The position numbers and the translations under genes were made by a program. The notes under the pieces are model-generated. The model was not told where the DNA came from. It did no database searches and saw nothing but the letters and a program-made list of their open reading frames with translations. A stretch of 64,000 nucleotides of DNA from Morella rubra (taxonomy: Eukaryota > Streptophyta > Magnoliopsida > Fagales > Myricaceae). This document shows positions 22,599 to 34,580 of this stretch, piece after piece (the stretch's first letter is position 1; every line of letters begins with the position of its first letter). The stretch spans positions 17,939,011-18,003,010 of the forward strand of contig CM025856.1 in NCBI GenBank assembly GCA_003952965.2. Reading direction: 5' to 3'.

Positions 22599-23400
22599 CA
22601 GCGCCGGTTCAATAAAAAGTGAGGCCTTAGGTTATGTTAAAAATTAGGTATTTTTATATAAATTTAAAAAAATATTTAAAATTAAAAAATATTTAAAATT
22701 TTATTAAAAATAATTTTTCTAGCTTTTTGAGATGCAAACTTACTAATCAAACTTTTATATTCAAGATTTGTTAATATGTTACTTTCAATTGATAGAATGT
22801 TAATCCATTTAGTCTTTCTTGTGACATTGTCGAAATAGGATTTTATTAGTTTAAGTTTTGAAAAACTCCTTTCTCCAGAAGCAACTGTTACTGGTATTGT
22901 TAAGAGTATTCTATAAGCAATGCATGCATTTGGAAAATAATTTAATTTTTTTATATAATTTAATGTTTCAATTGGAGTATTGATTTTAGGTTGTAAAACT
23001 TCTTTTAATACTTTTAAATTCTGAAAATAAATCCAAACCATCTATGTCAGAATATTCACCATCTTTTAAAAAACTTTCAAGATTAAGACAATATTTTTTT
23101 AAATCATCATTCTCTAAAGATTTAAATTTGTTAATATTAAATAAGAAACCAAAAATATTTTCATATACTGTGAATTGTTCAAATCTATTTTGAATTGAAG
23201 AAATAGCTTGATCTACTATGTATATGAAATAATCAATTCTAAAAGTTTCTTCAACTGATTTTATTGTTTCATCATTAACATTTTCTTCAAATTATTTTTT
23301 TTTTCTATGTATTATTAGTTTTTCACGAAATATAGGGCCTCTTGCTCAAGGTGGGCCCTTAGGCAACTACCTAAGTTGCCTAAGGCTTGAGCCGGCCTTG
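22599..23400 (-). mobile_element. hAT element with C-terminal transposase remnant, in GST-F exon 2
   Basis: Terminal inverted repeats are CAGCGCCGGTTCAA (left) and CAAGGCCGGCTCAA (right, read on the minus strand). A perfect 8-bp target duplication AATGATAC flanks it (22591-22598 and 23401-23408), diagnostic of hAT. It is an internally deleted 802-bp derivative that keeps only the 3' part of the transposase gene. Confidence 0.93.
22682..23290 (-). pseudogene. hAT transposase C-terminal (dimerisation) fragment
   Basis: On the minus strand, 23290 to about 23010 reads FEENVNDETIKSVEETFRID...LKKYCLNLESFLKDGEYSDI, then shifts frame. From 23041 to 22682 it reads LKVLKEVLQPKINTPIETLN, NACIAYRILLTIPVTVASGE and RSFSKLKLIKSYF. 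This is the hAT dimerisation domain of the zinc-finger-MYM-like plant hAT group. The catalytic and zinc-finger parts are missing. One frameshift near 23010 separates the two halves. It is not functional alone. Confidence 0.88.
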
Positions 23401-23987
23401 AATGATACTGCTGCTCACAAACTCATTAGCCCAGCTGTTAAGATTGGGAAATTTGGCCGTAGATATGAGGCATATTATAGTGTTCATCCAAAAAAATTTA
23501 GTTTACGAAAAATTTGAGTTTAGTTTGTTTTTTGGAAAATAATAGAACTTTTACAATTGACTTGAAAACTTTTTACTTTGACCTCATTTTCAAGTGCTTG
23601 CCAAATATTGTAAAACAAGTAAAACAAATTACGAAATTTGTTTTACAAGCAAACAAATGGACCTATTGTACACCGTGCTTCTTCTAAAAGATGATGCACA
23701 GAGAGTGATAACTTGTGAAACCTGACGGAGCCCTTATAGACTTCGATTGCAATCTATAACTATAAAGCAATTTCCTAAATTCATTTGTCGTTTTAATTAC
23801 CATAGTCTTCTAAACAATATATGAGCAACACTGAAAAAGAACAAATCACTCCTTGACAACCTGCAGTGTATCTTGAAGCCAAACACATCATCGTCATAAG
23901 GAAGCTGCGAAACTAAATGCGCACCTTCTCGTCGATGAACTTGGCCCAGAAACGCGCCATGGTTCTCTCACGTGGATCTTTGGGCTA

Positions 23988-24152
<165 letters not shown>

Positions 24153-24182
24153 TTACTACTGGACTCCTTTAAGTTTCAGAGC

Positions 24183-25132
24183 TGTAGTGAATTTCTGTAT
24201 TGGCAAATTCTGTACCAAAATATATCCTTATCGAGTTGTAAGTGTCTCTCCTTTGTCATTCAAGAGTTTGCCTCTGTGTTGTGTCCAAGATGGTCTGTCG
24301 CTCGACTACTACCCGATCAAGATATAAAGTTTTTCTTACATAGACTTTCTGTACCACCGCTCGAGCAAGGCTTGACTATTTCTTTGAAAGACTTATTGCT
24401 CGATGGATGCTTGATGACCGCTCAAGCGAACCATGAAGAATTCTGACAAAGACTTCACATTTGACTGACGCTCGACCCACACTCGAGCAAAACTGGCAAA
24501 TTTCAAAACTCCTTATTTTCTGGTCTTTCCTTGTGGAAATGGAGAATCCCTAATAGGGTTCGTGGGGGACAGCCTGAGATGTTATTGAGGCTATTATTAA
24601 GTGTACTTGTGCATCTTTTTCTTTGAGAAAACACTTGGAGATTTATGTCTTCCTTGTGATCAGTTTTTTCTCAATTTCAATCACCTTTGATGTGGAACCT
24701 TCGTAGTGTTGAAGGAGTGCTGAAGAACAAGAGTTGTTCGTGAGAGATCGTTAAGAAGAATCTCAAGTGCTGAGGTGAATGCCGCTTGGAGCGGGTTAAG
24801 CAAGGGTGCTTAGATTATTACACAGGGTGTCAGAGTCAAGCAACTGGGGTTGCCCATGTCTAAATCACTGTTCTAAGGATTTATTTTTAGTGGATTTGGG
24901 GTGGTTGCTAGCTCAGAGTGGTTTTTCATTTAAATAGTTTTTCAAAAGTTTTTCACTTCGTCATCAAATCTCTTGTCTGTTGATTAATTATTTAATGATT
25001 GAATTAGTGGTTTAATATATCTAGACAATCAATTTTAGAACTTGTTTAAAATTGGTGTTAAATTATTTTTAAATTGAGATCGCACATATTCACCCTCTTT
25101 AGGTGTAGTTAGGGTCTAAATTAGATTTTTCA
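24183..25132 (+). mobile_element. Solo LTR in GST-F exon 1
   Basis: A 950-bp block starts TGTAGTGAATTTC and ends ATTTTTCA. It is flanked by AGAGC (24178-24182) and AGAGT (25133-25137), a 5-bp target duplication with one mismatch, and it interrupts GST exon 1 at a point where GST-A is continuous. It contains repeated GCTCGA(C/A) and ACTCGAGC words and a CACATATTCACCCTCTTTAGG tail typical of Copia-type LTRs. There is no internal region, so it is a solo LTR. The Copia assignment is tentative. Confidence 0.8.
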
Positions 25133-25230
25133 AGAGTTATCTCTATTCTGCGACTAAAGGGGCTACCCCAAGTACCAAACAACAGTACTTCTACCGCCAT
25201 AAATGATATACTTTGTGCCCTTGCTTTTCT

Positions 25231-25545
25231 CACTAAAAAAAAAAACAGGTCTTTAGCGGCGGTGGTGGTTGCAAGAAACGTCGCTAAAGGGTGTCTTTAC
25301 CACCTATAACGGCTTCAGTGACCGCAGCTATAGACCCCTTTTAGCGGCATTTTGTAAAAAATGCCGTTAAATACTTAATTTTTAGCAGCGTTTAAAAAAA
25401 AAACTGCTACAAGTGTAAGCTAGAGCGGCGGTCATAGTGACTGCCGTTGTAGCTTATACCTTTAACAGCGTATTTTTTTTTAAAAAGGCTACTAAAGGTG
25501 TATCTATAGCAGTATTTGTTGACACAAACGCTGCTATAGGTATAA
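25231..25545. repeat. CACTA-B left subterminal hairpin array
   Basis: A succession of small imperfect inverted repeats, each pairing a TAGCGGC-type word with its complement: TTAGCGGCATTTTG with AAAATGCCGTTAA near 25338-25372, GCGGCGGTCA with TGACTGCCGTTG near 25424-25450, and TAGCAGTATTTG with CAAACGCTGCTA near 25507-25536. Confidence 0.75.
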
Positions 25546-26682
25546 GTGAAAATAATATTTTTATCTTTTTAATTATAAATTTTTTAATGTTAATAATTAT
25601 TTTATATATTATTATATTGCTTTTAATATATAATTTTATTTTGTCATGTATTTGAAAATTTTTATTTTAAAGGACCTACTTAATAAAATATGTAATTAGA
25701 GGGTGTGTTATGAAAATTGAAGTTGTTATATGATATATTTTAAATTATACCTATGGTTGTTATGGTAATTACATATTTATTGACTAAATCTAAGTTGTTT
25801 AGAAAACATCTATTATCATACTTATAATGTAATACTATTTAATTAGGACATATTATTTAATTTCAAACAAAAAGATATTGTGAGATTAGCTTATGCAATT
25901 AAAAGTACATAACTTAATATATGGTCTTAGAGGCTATGATTTAGTCATTAAGTATATAGGTACATACATATAAAGTACTTAGGTTAATAGCACATATCAT
26001 GTATATGATAAACACATATAACAAATCATGCAATGTTATATAGAAGGCATTATACTTTTAAATTATAAGTTTATATATTATTACTACCAACCTATTTTAA
26101 TTAATATTATTATACTAGTTATAAAAAGAGTGTAAAATAATATGCTATGTATTTAATACTAACTATAAAGATTTTTAAGTGCTATTACAAATTACAATTG
26201 ATTTTAATTCACTAAAAACACATAACACGTATATAGCTTATTATTAAAAAACCTGAAAAACAGCAAATTTTTTTTTAAAAAAAAAAACGCTCAAAATGGT
26301 GAGTTTTTACTTGTCTTAAAAAATATCAAAACTCACCGTTTCTCTCCCTTTAAATTAAACCCTTCCCACTCCCCCCCGCCTTACTTGTGAAAAATCTCTA
26401 AGTCTCCAGCCCCTTCTTCGTCGAAGAAGCTCCAGCCCCTCCGATCGCTGCCCTCTCCGTCGACAGCGCCCCTCCCCTCTTCATCGAAATCTCCAGCCCC
26501 TCCCCTCTTCCTCGAAGCTCTAGCTCCTCCCCTCTATGTCGAAGCTCCAATCTCCCTCAAGCTCCCTCTCCCTCGAAATCTCTCAGTCTCTCTCTCTCCC
26601 TCTCCCTTCTTGTCCTTCGTCATCCTCTTCTTCCTTGCCAGCAACGGGCGTGGTGCTTAGATGCCGAAGCCCTAAGGCCCTG
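25546..26682. other. CACTA-B internal AT-rich DNA and CT-rich leader-like block
   Basis: 25546-26340 is AT-rich with no gene. From 26340 a TTTAAATTAAACCCTTCCC stretch is followed by GC/CT-rich DNA with repeats of CTCCAGCCCCTCC and a CTCTCTCTCTCTCCCTCTCCC tract near 26590. That architecture looks like a plant promoter and 5' untranslated leader, presumably captured or belonging to the element's own gene. No reading frame was recognised. Confidence 0.45.
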
Positions 26683-27767
26683 TGGTAACAGGATCCCTAG
26701 TGGAGACCACGACCTAGACTACCTGGAGGGGGAAGACAAGGGGCAAGAAGCGGCGCCAGTGACCGAGCAGTACGACCCCGACCTGGGCATCCTTGCCAGA
26801 CCGACGGATCAGAACAGGATGACCGAGCAGAGCAACCTAAGCAGACCGACCGATCAGAACAGGCTGACCGACTAGAGCAGCCCAGGCCGATCGACCAACT
26901 AGGACAGCCCAGACGTGCTGACCGACCATGAGCCCAGCGATATTTATGCCAGCAGGTCGACCAGTCAGTCGCAGACCGACCAGGACCAGCTCAAGACCCG
27001 ATCGGAGCGAAGCGGCAGCGTGACCACGTTATTTATGGAAAGATCTTCGGCGACTGGTTTCCTTCCGTGAAGCGATACGATGCAGTCAATCTTCTAGATT
27101 CGGACGTCTCCGAAAGTCTAGAATATTTCCTTTCCTTTTTGAGTTCGGTTTATTTAGGCATGTATATCAAATCTATGTGATTGACGGGATTGATTTCCAA
27201 CGAGCGGCGATTTGATTTAGATTTGATTTTGAGTCCATTAGGGTTTTGTAAGCACCGAAGGATGTCTATACAAACACCTTCGGTGCAGTTGAGTTTATGA
27301 TTGAGAGTCATAGAGTTTACAATAGCCTGAGAGCTCCTGCTAGTTGCAGTTGCTAATTTGATTAGCATAGAGGCCCCTAGAGCTTTTGTTGAGTGTTTTG
27401 GCTATATGCTAAGTCGGTTTCAGGGCTAATAACCTTGATTACTTGGGATTCACTTTAGGCTAATAACCTAGTTTGGGTACCCATTCTTGGGAATTAACCC
27501 TTGATCGTGTTCTTGTTTCTTGTGGTTCGAAGGACTAATAATCCTTAGACCACGTTTCTTTTATCAAATCAGTGAGGTATTCTTCATTCTCAGTGTGTTA
27601 AGATCTTATTTACTTCGCTCGTGTGTTACTAGAACTTGGTCGGGAGGATCGTGTGGTATTGGAGTAGATCGGTACCACTGGTCGGGAGGATCATTGGTAG
27701 TACTGGAGCAGATCGCTTACGGGAAAGTTGGTGCTTGTTTTGGGTTCCTTGACCGGGGACCCTAACA
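26683..27767 (+). repeat. Chromovirus 5' LTR
   Basis: Starts TGGTAACAGGATCCC and ends ACCCTAACA. Near 26800-26960 it contains repeated GACCGA(C/G)CAGA and CAGACCGACCGATCAGAAC words, which recur at 32880-33010. It is followed by ATTTGTGCTTTCATTG, where the primer-binding site would be. Confidence 0.9.
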
Positions 27768-27942
27768 ATTTGTGCTTTCATTGAGAGTGATTAAGGAGGT
27801 AAACACGAGCAAGGAGGGGTTCGATCTTCTTTGGGAGAGAACCAAGGTCGGAAGTTGTTCGTGCCAAGTCTTGTGATCGGGAGGGGTTCGATCTTCCTTT
27901 GGGAGAGAACCCAAGGTCGGACTTTGTTGCAGCCATATTCCA

Positions 27943-29520
27943 ATGGAGGCCGGATCAAGTACGTTGCCATCCAACCGAGATCGTTTTGAAGCTTTGGAGT
28001 CGTCCTCTAATTGGATGAAAGACAAGATGGAGGAGACCACCACAACCATGGCTCACATGCAAGGAGCCATAGACACGGTTAGCCGAGCAGCTGAAGAGAA
28101 TAGGAGAGCGGTGGAAGGGATGCGGAAGACTTACAAGCGGTGTTGGCTAGACTTGGTGGAGAATCCAGAGGAGCTGAAGATGTTCATCTCGAGGAGGGAG
28201 AGAAACTCAAGTTTCTGAGTCCACAAGAGGAGAGCCTAGACCTCGGCAACTCCTTAGATTGGCTGGACGTGTGGAGAACGAGCGGGAGGTGGTCGAGAGG
28301 TGTCCAACCATGAAGCAGACGACCATGCAGACCATGCAAGAACGGAGGAAGGATTTGGAGGGAGTCGGTACGGGGAGGAGATGCCCTATGGCCGAGATGC
28401 TAGAAGACATGAGATACCGCGAGAGGCCACAACTACTATGATGAAGAGGAAGGGAATCGGTTTAACCAACCGAGGACCTAGAAGACCACATTTACGTGGT
28501 CGGGACTATGACGAGATGATGGAAATCGGTTTAACAACCGAGGACCAAGGAGACCAAAGATTGATTTTCTAAGTTCAATGGTGGTGACCCGCATGAGTGG
28601 CTCGATAAGGCCGACCACTATTTCCATGTCTATGAAGTCCCAAGGGCGAAGAGAGTAGCCACGGCATGCTTCTTCCTCGATGGGAAGGCAAGCAAATGGT
28701 GGAGATGGATTCGGGCCCAATATGAGAAGGAAGGAAGAAGGCTCGGGTGGTCGGCATTCGAGAGGGAGCTGCTTATGCAGTTCGGCCCTCGCCCATTATC
28801 AACCATCATGGCCAACTAGCCAAGCTTAAGCAAGAGGGCAAGGTGCATGCTTATGTGGAGGAGTTTCGACAACTCCAAACTTTAGTAAGGGGCTGGTCGG
28901 AGGAGGCACTGATCGGCACTTTTGTGGATGGGCTGAAGCCGTGGATAGCCAAGGAGCTCAAGTTGAAGCAGCCGACTAGGCTACAAGAGGCGATGAGGAT
29001 GGCTGAAATTCTGGAAGATAGTCACCAATTCGAAAAAAAGCATGTCAAAGACCAAGTGGCTAACAAGGCTTCTAAACCCTTGTATTCCAAGGGGTCTTGG
29101 AAGGGAAAGGAGGTGGCTATGGGAGAGGCAAGGAGCAAAGGAAAGGAAGTCAAGAAGCTTAGTCGGGAAGAGCTTGATGAATACATTAAGAAAGGCTTAT
29201 GCTTCAAGTGTGGGGAGAAATGGAGTCGGGACCACCAATGCAAAAAGGCCAAGGTCATGTTCATGATCGATGAAGAGGAGGAGCATGTGGGGGAGACCAG
29301 TGAAGAGGAGCCCGAGCAGGTGGAATCCTCTAGCGATGAGGAAGGTGAGGAGGCCGAGTTGAGCCTCAATGCCATGTCCGGGATACAAAGGCCCTCGACC
29401 ATGCGACTCATGGCTTGGGTCGGTAAGCATGAAGTGACTTTGTGGTGGATAGTGGGTCTACCCACAACTTCATCAATTCCTGCATCCTTGCTAAGGTGGG
29501 ATTGCATGGAGAGGAAGTAG
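27943..29520 (+). pseudogene. Chromovirus gag region, frameshifted
   Basis: The first ATG at 27943 opens MEAGSSTLPSNRDRFEALES and stops at 28218. Gag sequence continues in other frames from about 28570 (FNGGDPHEWLDKADHYFHVY; WWRWIRAQYEKEGRRLGWSA) to 29520. The zinc knuckle CFKCGEKWSRDHQCKK lies near 29203-29250, and an acidic stretch (EEEEHVGETSEEEPEQVESS) follows it. Gag packages the RNA and forms the particle. The 28220-28570 stretch is rearranged: the words GATGAAGAGGAAGG..GGAATCGG and AACCGAGGACC are repeated about 60 bases apart. Confidence 0.85.
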
Positions 29521-32500
29521 AACCATTCGATGTAAAGGTGGCAAATGGTGAAAAGTTAAGATGTGAACTGGTGGTGAGAGCCGTGAAGATCAATGTCCAA
29601 GGCGTCCGCATAGTGGCAGATCTCCATGTCCTCCTTGGTCGGGCTAGATGTGGTCTTGGGCAATGCATGGCTAAGAGGCATCAGGCAAGGTTGTCACAGA
29701 CTACGAGAAGATGACTATGGAATTCAAGCTTGGAGGGAAGAAGAGGACGTGGACGGTCTTAGCATCAAAGGAGCCGAGGCCTTGCGAGGCCAATATGTTC
29801 GAGAAGCTATGCAAGGGTGGGGCTCATTGCTTTGCCATAGTGATGGGCCAAAACCGAGCAGCTGCTGAGCCAATCGGGAAGCCTAGCGACGGAATGGAGG
29901 AGCTACCCCAAGCTGTGCGGTCGGTGTTGGAAAAGCACAAGGAGGTACTCGAGGTCCCGACCACATTACCTCTGAGGAGAGAGTTCGATCACCGCATTGT
30001 GTTGAAAGATGTGGGCAAGTCGGTGAATGTACCACCCTACCGGTATGCTCATTTTCAAAAGGGAGAGATCGAAAGGCAAGTGGAGGAGATGTTGGCCAGT
30101 GGTCTGATCCGACCGAGCACTAGTCCCTTTTCATCGCCGGTATTACTTGTGAGGAAGAAAGATGGGAGTTGGCGCTTTTGCACCGACTACCGAGCACTGA
30201 ATGAAGCAACAGTCCGGGATAGATTTCCCATACCTACGGTGGATGAGATGCTTGATGAGTTGCACGGGGCTCATGTGTTCACCAAGCTAGACTTAAGGGC
30301 TGGGTACCATCAAATCCGGATGAAGGAGGAAGACATTCACAAGACGGCATTTAGGACTCATTCCGGCCATTATGAGTACCTAGTGATGCCGTTCGGGCTA
30401 TGTAATGCCCCATCAACCTTTCCAAGCGGCTATGAATGCCATATTCAAGCCGTTCTTAAGAAAGTTTGTGTTGGTATTTTTCGATGATATCTTGGTGTAC
30501 TCGAAGACTATGGAGGAACACGTAGTGTAGTTGGAGCAAGTGTTGGTGATCTTGAAGGAGCATCACTTCTTCATCAAGGCCTCCAAATGTGCCTTCATGC
30601 AAGAAGAGTTGGAATACCTTGGCCACATCATCTCGGGCCAAGGAGTGAAGGTAGACCAGCGAAAGGTAAAAGCTATGGTGGATTGGCCTTTACCCAAGAA
30701 CGTGTCGGCCTTGCGAGGATTCCTTGGTCTGACCGGCTATTATAGAAGGTTTGTTCAAGGCTATGGGTTGATTGCCAAACCACTCACGTCTATGCTGAAA
30801 AATGAGGCCTTTGAGTGGTCGGAAGAAGGGAGAAGAGCCTTTGAGGACTTGAAGAGGGCAATGACTAAGACACCCGTCTTGGCCTTACCCGACTTCAAGA
30901 AACCATTTGAAGTGTACACGGATGCAAGTGGAGAAGGAATTGGGGCGGTGCTCGCGCAAGATAAGAGACCCATTGCTTATATCTCCAAGGCCTTAGGGCC
31001 AATAAAGAAGTCATGGAGCACTTATGCCCGAGAGATGTTGGCGGTCGTGCATGCGGTGAAAGTGTGGAGACCATAACTCTTGGGAAGGAAATTCACTATC
31101 GTGATGACCAGCAAGCATTAAGGCACTTGCTAGAGCAGAAGATCGTGACGCCCGAGCAGCAAAAGTTCCTTGTGAAGCTTTTGGGATTCGAGTATGACAT
31201 TGTATACCAGCCCGACAAGGAGAACAAAGTGGCTGATGCTTTATCAAGAAAGGAAGGAAGTCCAATGATGTGGACTCTCTATGAAGAGGAGGCCGGACTT
31301 AGTGCCTTGAGCGGAGTGGAATGGAGGATATGGGACAAGATTAGAGAGGCCATAGAGCTGGATGCGAGGTCTCAAGAAATCATAGAGAAGCTGGAGAGCC
31401 CATGTGATGGGGTGACCGGTTCAAAGTGCGGGATGGGCTGATCTACTACAAGTCCTTTGTCTATGTGCCCGATGTGCCAAGCTTGAGGAAGGAGATACTC
31501 ACTCACTTCCACCATAGCAAGGAAGGTGGTCATTCGGGATGGCTTAGGACCTACATGAGGGTCAAGCATTTCTTCTATTGGGAGGGCCTAAAGAAGAGCG
31601 TGAAGAAGTGGGTGGCCGAGTGTGACATATGTCAAAAGGCCAAGCATGATACGAGGGCCCTACTGGTCTACTGCAGCCCTTGCCCATACCGGAAGCTATA
31701 TGGGAAGACCTGTCCATGGATTTTGTGGAAGGCCTACCCATAAGTCAAGGCTATGAAGTGATCTTAGTGGTGGTCGACCGCTTAAGTAAGTATGCTCATT
31801 TCATACCCCTTAAGCACCCATTTACTACGAAGAGTGTGGCTAAAGCATTTGTAGATCACGTGGTGAAGCTCCATGGTTTTTCGAGAACTATAGTGACAGA
31901 TCGTGATCGGGTGTTCATGAGCTCTTTCTAGAAAGAAGTGTTTGCACTTCAAGGGAGCAAAATGAAGACCAGCTCCTCATACCACTGCAGACCGATGGCC
32001 AAACTGAGGTGGTCAACCGGACATTAGAGCAATACTTGCGATATTATTGCCACGATGAACAAGCAAGGTGGATGGAGTACATGTCTTGGGCCGAGTATTG
32101 GTATAACACACGTACCACTCTTCCACCACACTTAGCCCCTTTGAAGTTGTGTATGGGAGGAAGCCTCCTACTTTGGTTACTTATGAGAAAGGCACGGCTA
32201 AGAGTGCAGAGGTAGAGGAAGCCTTGATTACCGGGATGAGATCCTAGCTAAGGTGAAAAGAGAGCTTAAGAAGGCTCAATCAAGCATGAAGAAGCACTAT
32301 GACCGAGGGAGGAGGCTAGAAGAATTTGAGCCCGGGACTTTGTTTATTTGAAGCTTCAGCCATATGGGCAGAAGACCATGAAGAGGAAGGCGAGCCACAA
32401 GCTCGAGAAGAGGTATTATGGGCCTTTCAAGGTGGCTGCCCAGGGTAGGAGAAGTTGCATATCGTCTGGAATTGCCCCCGACCTCAAGACTCCACCCGGT

Positions 32501-32790
32501 ATTTCATGTGTCTCTCCTTAAGAGACGAGTGGGTGATACTAGCCTGATCATGGACGATTTGCCTTCCTTTGATAAGTAAGGAAGAATGCTGTTACAACCC
32601 GCGAAGGTCCTGGAATACAAGAGGGTAAACTGAGGACGAACTAGAAGGAAGGTCTGGAGAATATTGGTACAATGGAGTGGGCTAACCAGAGGGAAAACAA
32701 CTTGGGAAGACTAGGACGAGATAACCCTAAGGTTTCCAGATTTTACCCTTGAGGACAAGGGTACACTTAATGGAAGGGGGATTGACAGGA
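29430..32790 (+). pseudogene. Chromovirus pol (protease, RT, RNase H, integrase, chromodomain), frameshifted
   Basis: The protease has a VDSGSTHNFI active-site motif near 29445. Reverse transcriptase runs from about 29985 (FDHRIVLKDVGKSVNVPPYR) through FTKLDLRAGYHQIRMKEED and [12 protein letters not shown] to [15 protein letters not shown] near 30478. An extra C near 30422 shifts the frame before the catalytic aspartate pair. RNase H has YTDASGEGIGAVLAQDKRPI near 30916. Integrase has the HH-CC zinc binder near 31500-31650 (HHSKEGGHSGW, CDICQKAK), MDFVEGLP near 31715, VTDRDRVF near 31895 and DGQTEVVNRTLEQYL near 31994, with a stop at 31929. A C-terminal chromodomain (WSGL, TTWEDWDEITLRFPDFTLED) lies near 32675-32765. 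Multiple shifts make it non-functional. Confidence 0.9.
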
Positions 32791-33834
32791 TCCCCAGTGG
32801 AAACCACAGCCTGGACTACTTGGAGGGGGAAGACGAGGGGTAAGAAGCAGTGCCAGTGACCGAGCAGTACGACCCGACCTGGGCATCCTTGCAGACCGAC
32901 CGATCAGAACAGGCTGACCGAGCAGAGTAACCTAAGCAGACCGACCGATCAGAACAGGCTGACCAACCAGAGCAGCTTAGGCCGATCGACCGACTAGGAC
33001 AGCCCAGACGTGCTGACCGACCATGATCCCAGCGATATTTATGCCAGCAGGTCAACCAGTCAGTTGCAGACTGACCAGGACCAGCTCAAGACCCGATCGG
33101 AGCGAAGCGGCAGCGTGACCACGTTATTTATGGAAAGATCTTCGGCGACTGGTTTCCTTCCTGAAGCGATACGATGCAGTCAATCTTCTAGATTCGGACG
33201 TCTCCGAAAGTCTAGAATATTTCCTTTCCTTTTTGAGTTCGGTTTATTTAGGCATGTATATCAAATCTACGTGATTGACGGGATTGATTTCCAACGAGCG
33301 GCGATTTGATTTAGATTTGATTTTGAGTCCATTAGGGTTTTGTAAGCACCAAAGGATGTCTATATAAACACCCTTCGGTGCAGTTGAGTTTATGATTGAG
33401 AGTCATAGAGTTTACAAGAGCCTGAGAGCTTTTGTTGAGTGTTTTGGCCGAGCATAGGCACGTATATGCTAAGTCAGTTTCAGGGCTAATAACCTTGATT
33501 ACTTGGGATTCACTCTAGGCTAATAACCTAGTTTGGGTACCGTTCTTGGGCTAATTAACCCTTGATCGGGATTGTTCTTGTTTCTTATGGTTCGAAGGAC
33601 TAATAATCCTTAGACCACGTTTCTTTTATCAAATCAGTGAGGTATTCTTCATTCTCAGTGTGTTAAGATCTTATTTACTTCGCTCGTGTGTTACTAGAAC
33701 TGGTCAGGAGGATCGTGTGGTATTGGAGTAGATCGAGTACCACTGGTCGGGAGGATCATTGGTAGTACTTGGAGCAGATCGCTTACGGGAGAAGTTGGTG
33801 CTTGTTTTGGGTTCTTTGACCGAGGACCCTAACA
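32783..33834 (+). repeat. Chromovirus 3' LTR
   Basis: Starts TGACAGGATCCCCAGTGG after the purine tract and ends ACCCTAACA. It is a direct repeat of the 5' LTR, with substitutions and small indels; for example the segment around 33429-33470 differs from 27330-27410. The visible divergence suggests the insertion is not very recent. Confidence 0.9.
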
Positions 33835-34580
33835 CCCTCCTCGGTGTTGCGCGGCGTAGCGAGAGCAATGTGGATGCGATTGAGTTTTTTTTTTTTTTTT
33901 TTTATTCTTATTTTCTGTTGTGTCTGATTCAACTTGGATTCTAGTATCCTGATCTGGGTTAACCGGAATTTGATTGCTCTTTGTTGACTGATAAAACGTG
34001 CTTGAAGTTATCCTTTCTTATTAGTCCTTGTGACCAAATTTGCCAAGTAAAAGGGCAATGTGCTTTGAAGTATGCTTGTTTTTCTTTATGCTTATTGTGG
34101 CTTATTTTAAACTATGTTTTGTTTGCGTGAAATATTGATTATAGGATTTTATTCAGGTTAGTTTTCAGAATTCAAGTTTTGGTACATCTATATGCACACA
34201 TCATACGCACTATCTATTGATTGGGGTTCCCTTGTTATGTGTTCCTCTAAAGTGGACAGACTGTGTTCAAAAGGCATTTACCATAGTATGTTCTCCCCAG
34301 TAGATTTCTAGCTATCCTCACTTTCTTTGTCAGTTATTTCGGTCTTCTTATCTTTTCTCCTTATTTGTGCTTTAACAACCTATTATCAATTATGCGTTGA
34401 GTAAAGATGAACAAGTTCATCCATTTTCTTCTTCACAGCATTGAACTACTTTAAGGTTGAAAAAATAGGAACTTCTAAAGATAGTTCTTTGGATTTTGGT
34501 GCACTCGAAACTATGATGTGGTCATTAATGCCTTCTTGTTCTTCTAGGAGATAATAGACTTAGCCCCATTCTTCCCACCA
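33835..34580. other. CACTA-B internal, intron-like DNA upstream of the AGO exons
   Basis: T-rich sequence with a T19 run near 33880 and no reading frame, of the style of plant intron DNA. It may be the AGO intron preceding the captured exons or spliced leader DNA. A possible exon edge (TTCTTCTAG then GAGATAATAG) is at about 34548. Confidence 0.4.

Larger units (their letters stand above)
26683..33834 (+). mobile_element. Ty3/gypsy chromovirus (Tekay/Del-like), nested in CACTA-B
   Basis: LTRs at 26683-27767 and 32783-33834 are near-identical over long stretches. Flanks are CCCTG and CCCTC, a 5-bp target duplication with one mismatch. The internal region reads gag, zinc knuckle, protease, reverse transcriptase, RNase H, integrase and chromodomain in one direction. 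A purine-rich tract (TGGAAGGGGGAT) precedes the 3' LTR. Several frameshifts break the polyprotein, so it is not autonomous. It inserted after the CACTA element had formed. Confidence 0.93.

Noticed and set aside
26800-26960. Short repeated GACCGACCAG words as a possible CRISPR-like array
   Set aside because: Spacing is irregular, repeats are degenerate, and the same block occurs in both LTRs of a plant retrotransposon.
29022-29507. 161-codon minus-strand open frame
   Set aside because: It is antisense to the chromovirus gag/zinc-knuckle region and has no family signature.
33040-33309. Open frame within the chromovirus LTR
   Set aside because: It lies entirely in LTR sequence, is broken differently in the other LTR, and shows no domain.
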